A DNA stretch of 6,174 bases from Chloroflexota bacterium (GTDB taxonomy: Bacteria; Chloroflexota; Dehalococcoidia; SAR202; UBA11138). This document shows positions 5,874 to 6,174 of the stretch, in pieces. Numbering within the stretch: the stretch's first letter is position 1; every line of letters begins with the position of its first letter. A program made the position numbers and the translations under genes. The notes under the pieces are model-generated. The model made no database searches and had not been told where the DNA came from. It saw only the letters and a list, made by a program, of their open reading frames with translations. The stretch is from assembly GCA_022566975.1 (NCBI GenBank), contig JADFHV010000138.1:1-6174 (forward strand). Direction: 5' to 3'.

Positions 5874-6174
5874 ATGGAGGCATCTCCACAACACGAACGG
5901 CAATCCCGCACGCGGAACCCTTTGACCAGTCTGCGTGCCCTGAAATGGATTGCCGTGGTCGTGCCCATCCTATTCCTGGCAGGGGCCGATGTCCTGAGGC
6001 GGACGGTCTTTTCCGATCAGCCATACGTCTTCATCGTGGCCGTCGTCCTCTTCTCTCTTGCCATTCTCGCCGTTATCGGTCGCCTGCAACACTGGAGCGT
6101 CATTCAGAACCGCCAGCTCACTGCGTTGCTGGCGGTGGGTCGGTCCGCTGCTTCCTCTTTGGACGTGGACGAGT
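5874..6174 (+). CDS. N-terminus of a two-TM membrane sensor, probably a histidine kinase (3' end outside window)
   Basis: The frame is open from ATG 5874 to the window end, giving 100 full codons. A short charged N-terminus (MEASPQHERQSRTR) leads to a first membrane segment (about 24-41, WIAVVVPILFLAGADV). A short loop follows, then a second membrane segment (about 51-69, YVFIVAVVLFSLAILAVIG). The next stretch, LTALLAVGRSAASSLDVDE, is the typical entry into a GAF domain in NarX/LiaS-like sensor histidine kinases, where the following residues are usually a leucine pair and the GAF core. The catalytic part is not visible, so the kinase assignment is an inference; a GAF-domain cyclase or other sensor is possible. 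The start lies 20 nt after the MobB stop, with AGAGGG (5858-5863) 10 nt upstream, rather distant. The gene could be the end of the same operon or a separately controlled sensor. Confidence 0.75.
   Translation, partial: MEASPQHERQSRTRNPLTSLRALKWIAVVVPILFLAGADVLRRTVFSDQPYVFIVAVVLFSLAILAVIGRLQHWSVIQNRQLTALLAVGRSAASSLDVDE

Overview
This is a GC-rich bacterial stretch in which every supported gene lies on the + strand. It reads as a molybdenum/tungsten-enzyme and redox cluster. The lineage cannot be fixed from the sequence. The gene style, namely an AOR-family enzyme, an FmdE-type protein, a MobB with a C-terminal extension and a two-TM sensor whose linker looks like those before GAF domains, would suit an anaerobic or facultative Chloroflexota or Firmicutes-like bacterium. 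That is a weak inference.

Layout: (1) 1-540, the C-terminal SPASM part of a radical SAM protein cut by the window edge. (2) 644-1135, a [2Fe-2S] small subunit of the xanthine oxidase/CO dehydrogenase type, without its usual large or FAD subunit nearby. (3) 1136-1383, a 248-nt gap with several small inverted repeats. (4) 1384-2541, an FAD-dependent sulfide:quinone reductase/flavocytochrome c sulfide dehydrogenase-like oxidoreductase interrupted at codon 336 by an in-frame TGA. (5) 2542-2639, a spacer with a Pho-box-like tandem repeat. (6) 2640-4538, an aldehyde:ferredoxin oxidoreductase (AOR) family tungsten/molybdenum enzyme. (7) 4568-5170, an FmdE-domain protein with a C-terminal four-cysteine zinc ribbon. 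(8) 5173-5853, MobB. (9) 5874 to the window end, the N-terminus of a membrane sensor, probably a histidine kinase.

The main discovery candidate is gene 4. The TGA falls exactly where SQR/FCSD relatives carry their C-terminal redox cysteine. The reading frame continues for 49 codons that match the conserved C-terminal end of the family. A hairpin with a GGAA loop lies 12 nt downstream, where a bacterial SECIS should be. The simplest reading is a selenoprotein of 385 residues with a Cys157/Sec336 redox pair, a form I do not know to be described. A nonsense mutation or a sequencing error remains possible.

Together the genes suggest an electron-transfer module built around the AOR-type enzyme (catalytic subunit, flavoprotein, possibly the [2Fe-2S] protein), with cofactor-handling partners (FmdE-like, MobB, radical SAM) and a downstream sensor. 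The joint function is inferred from co-orientation and short spacings only.
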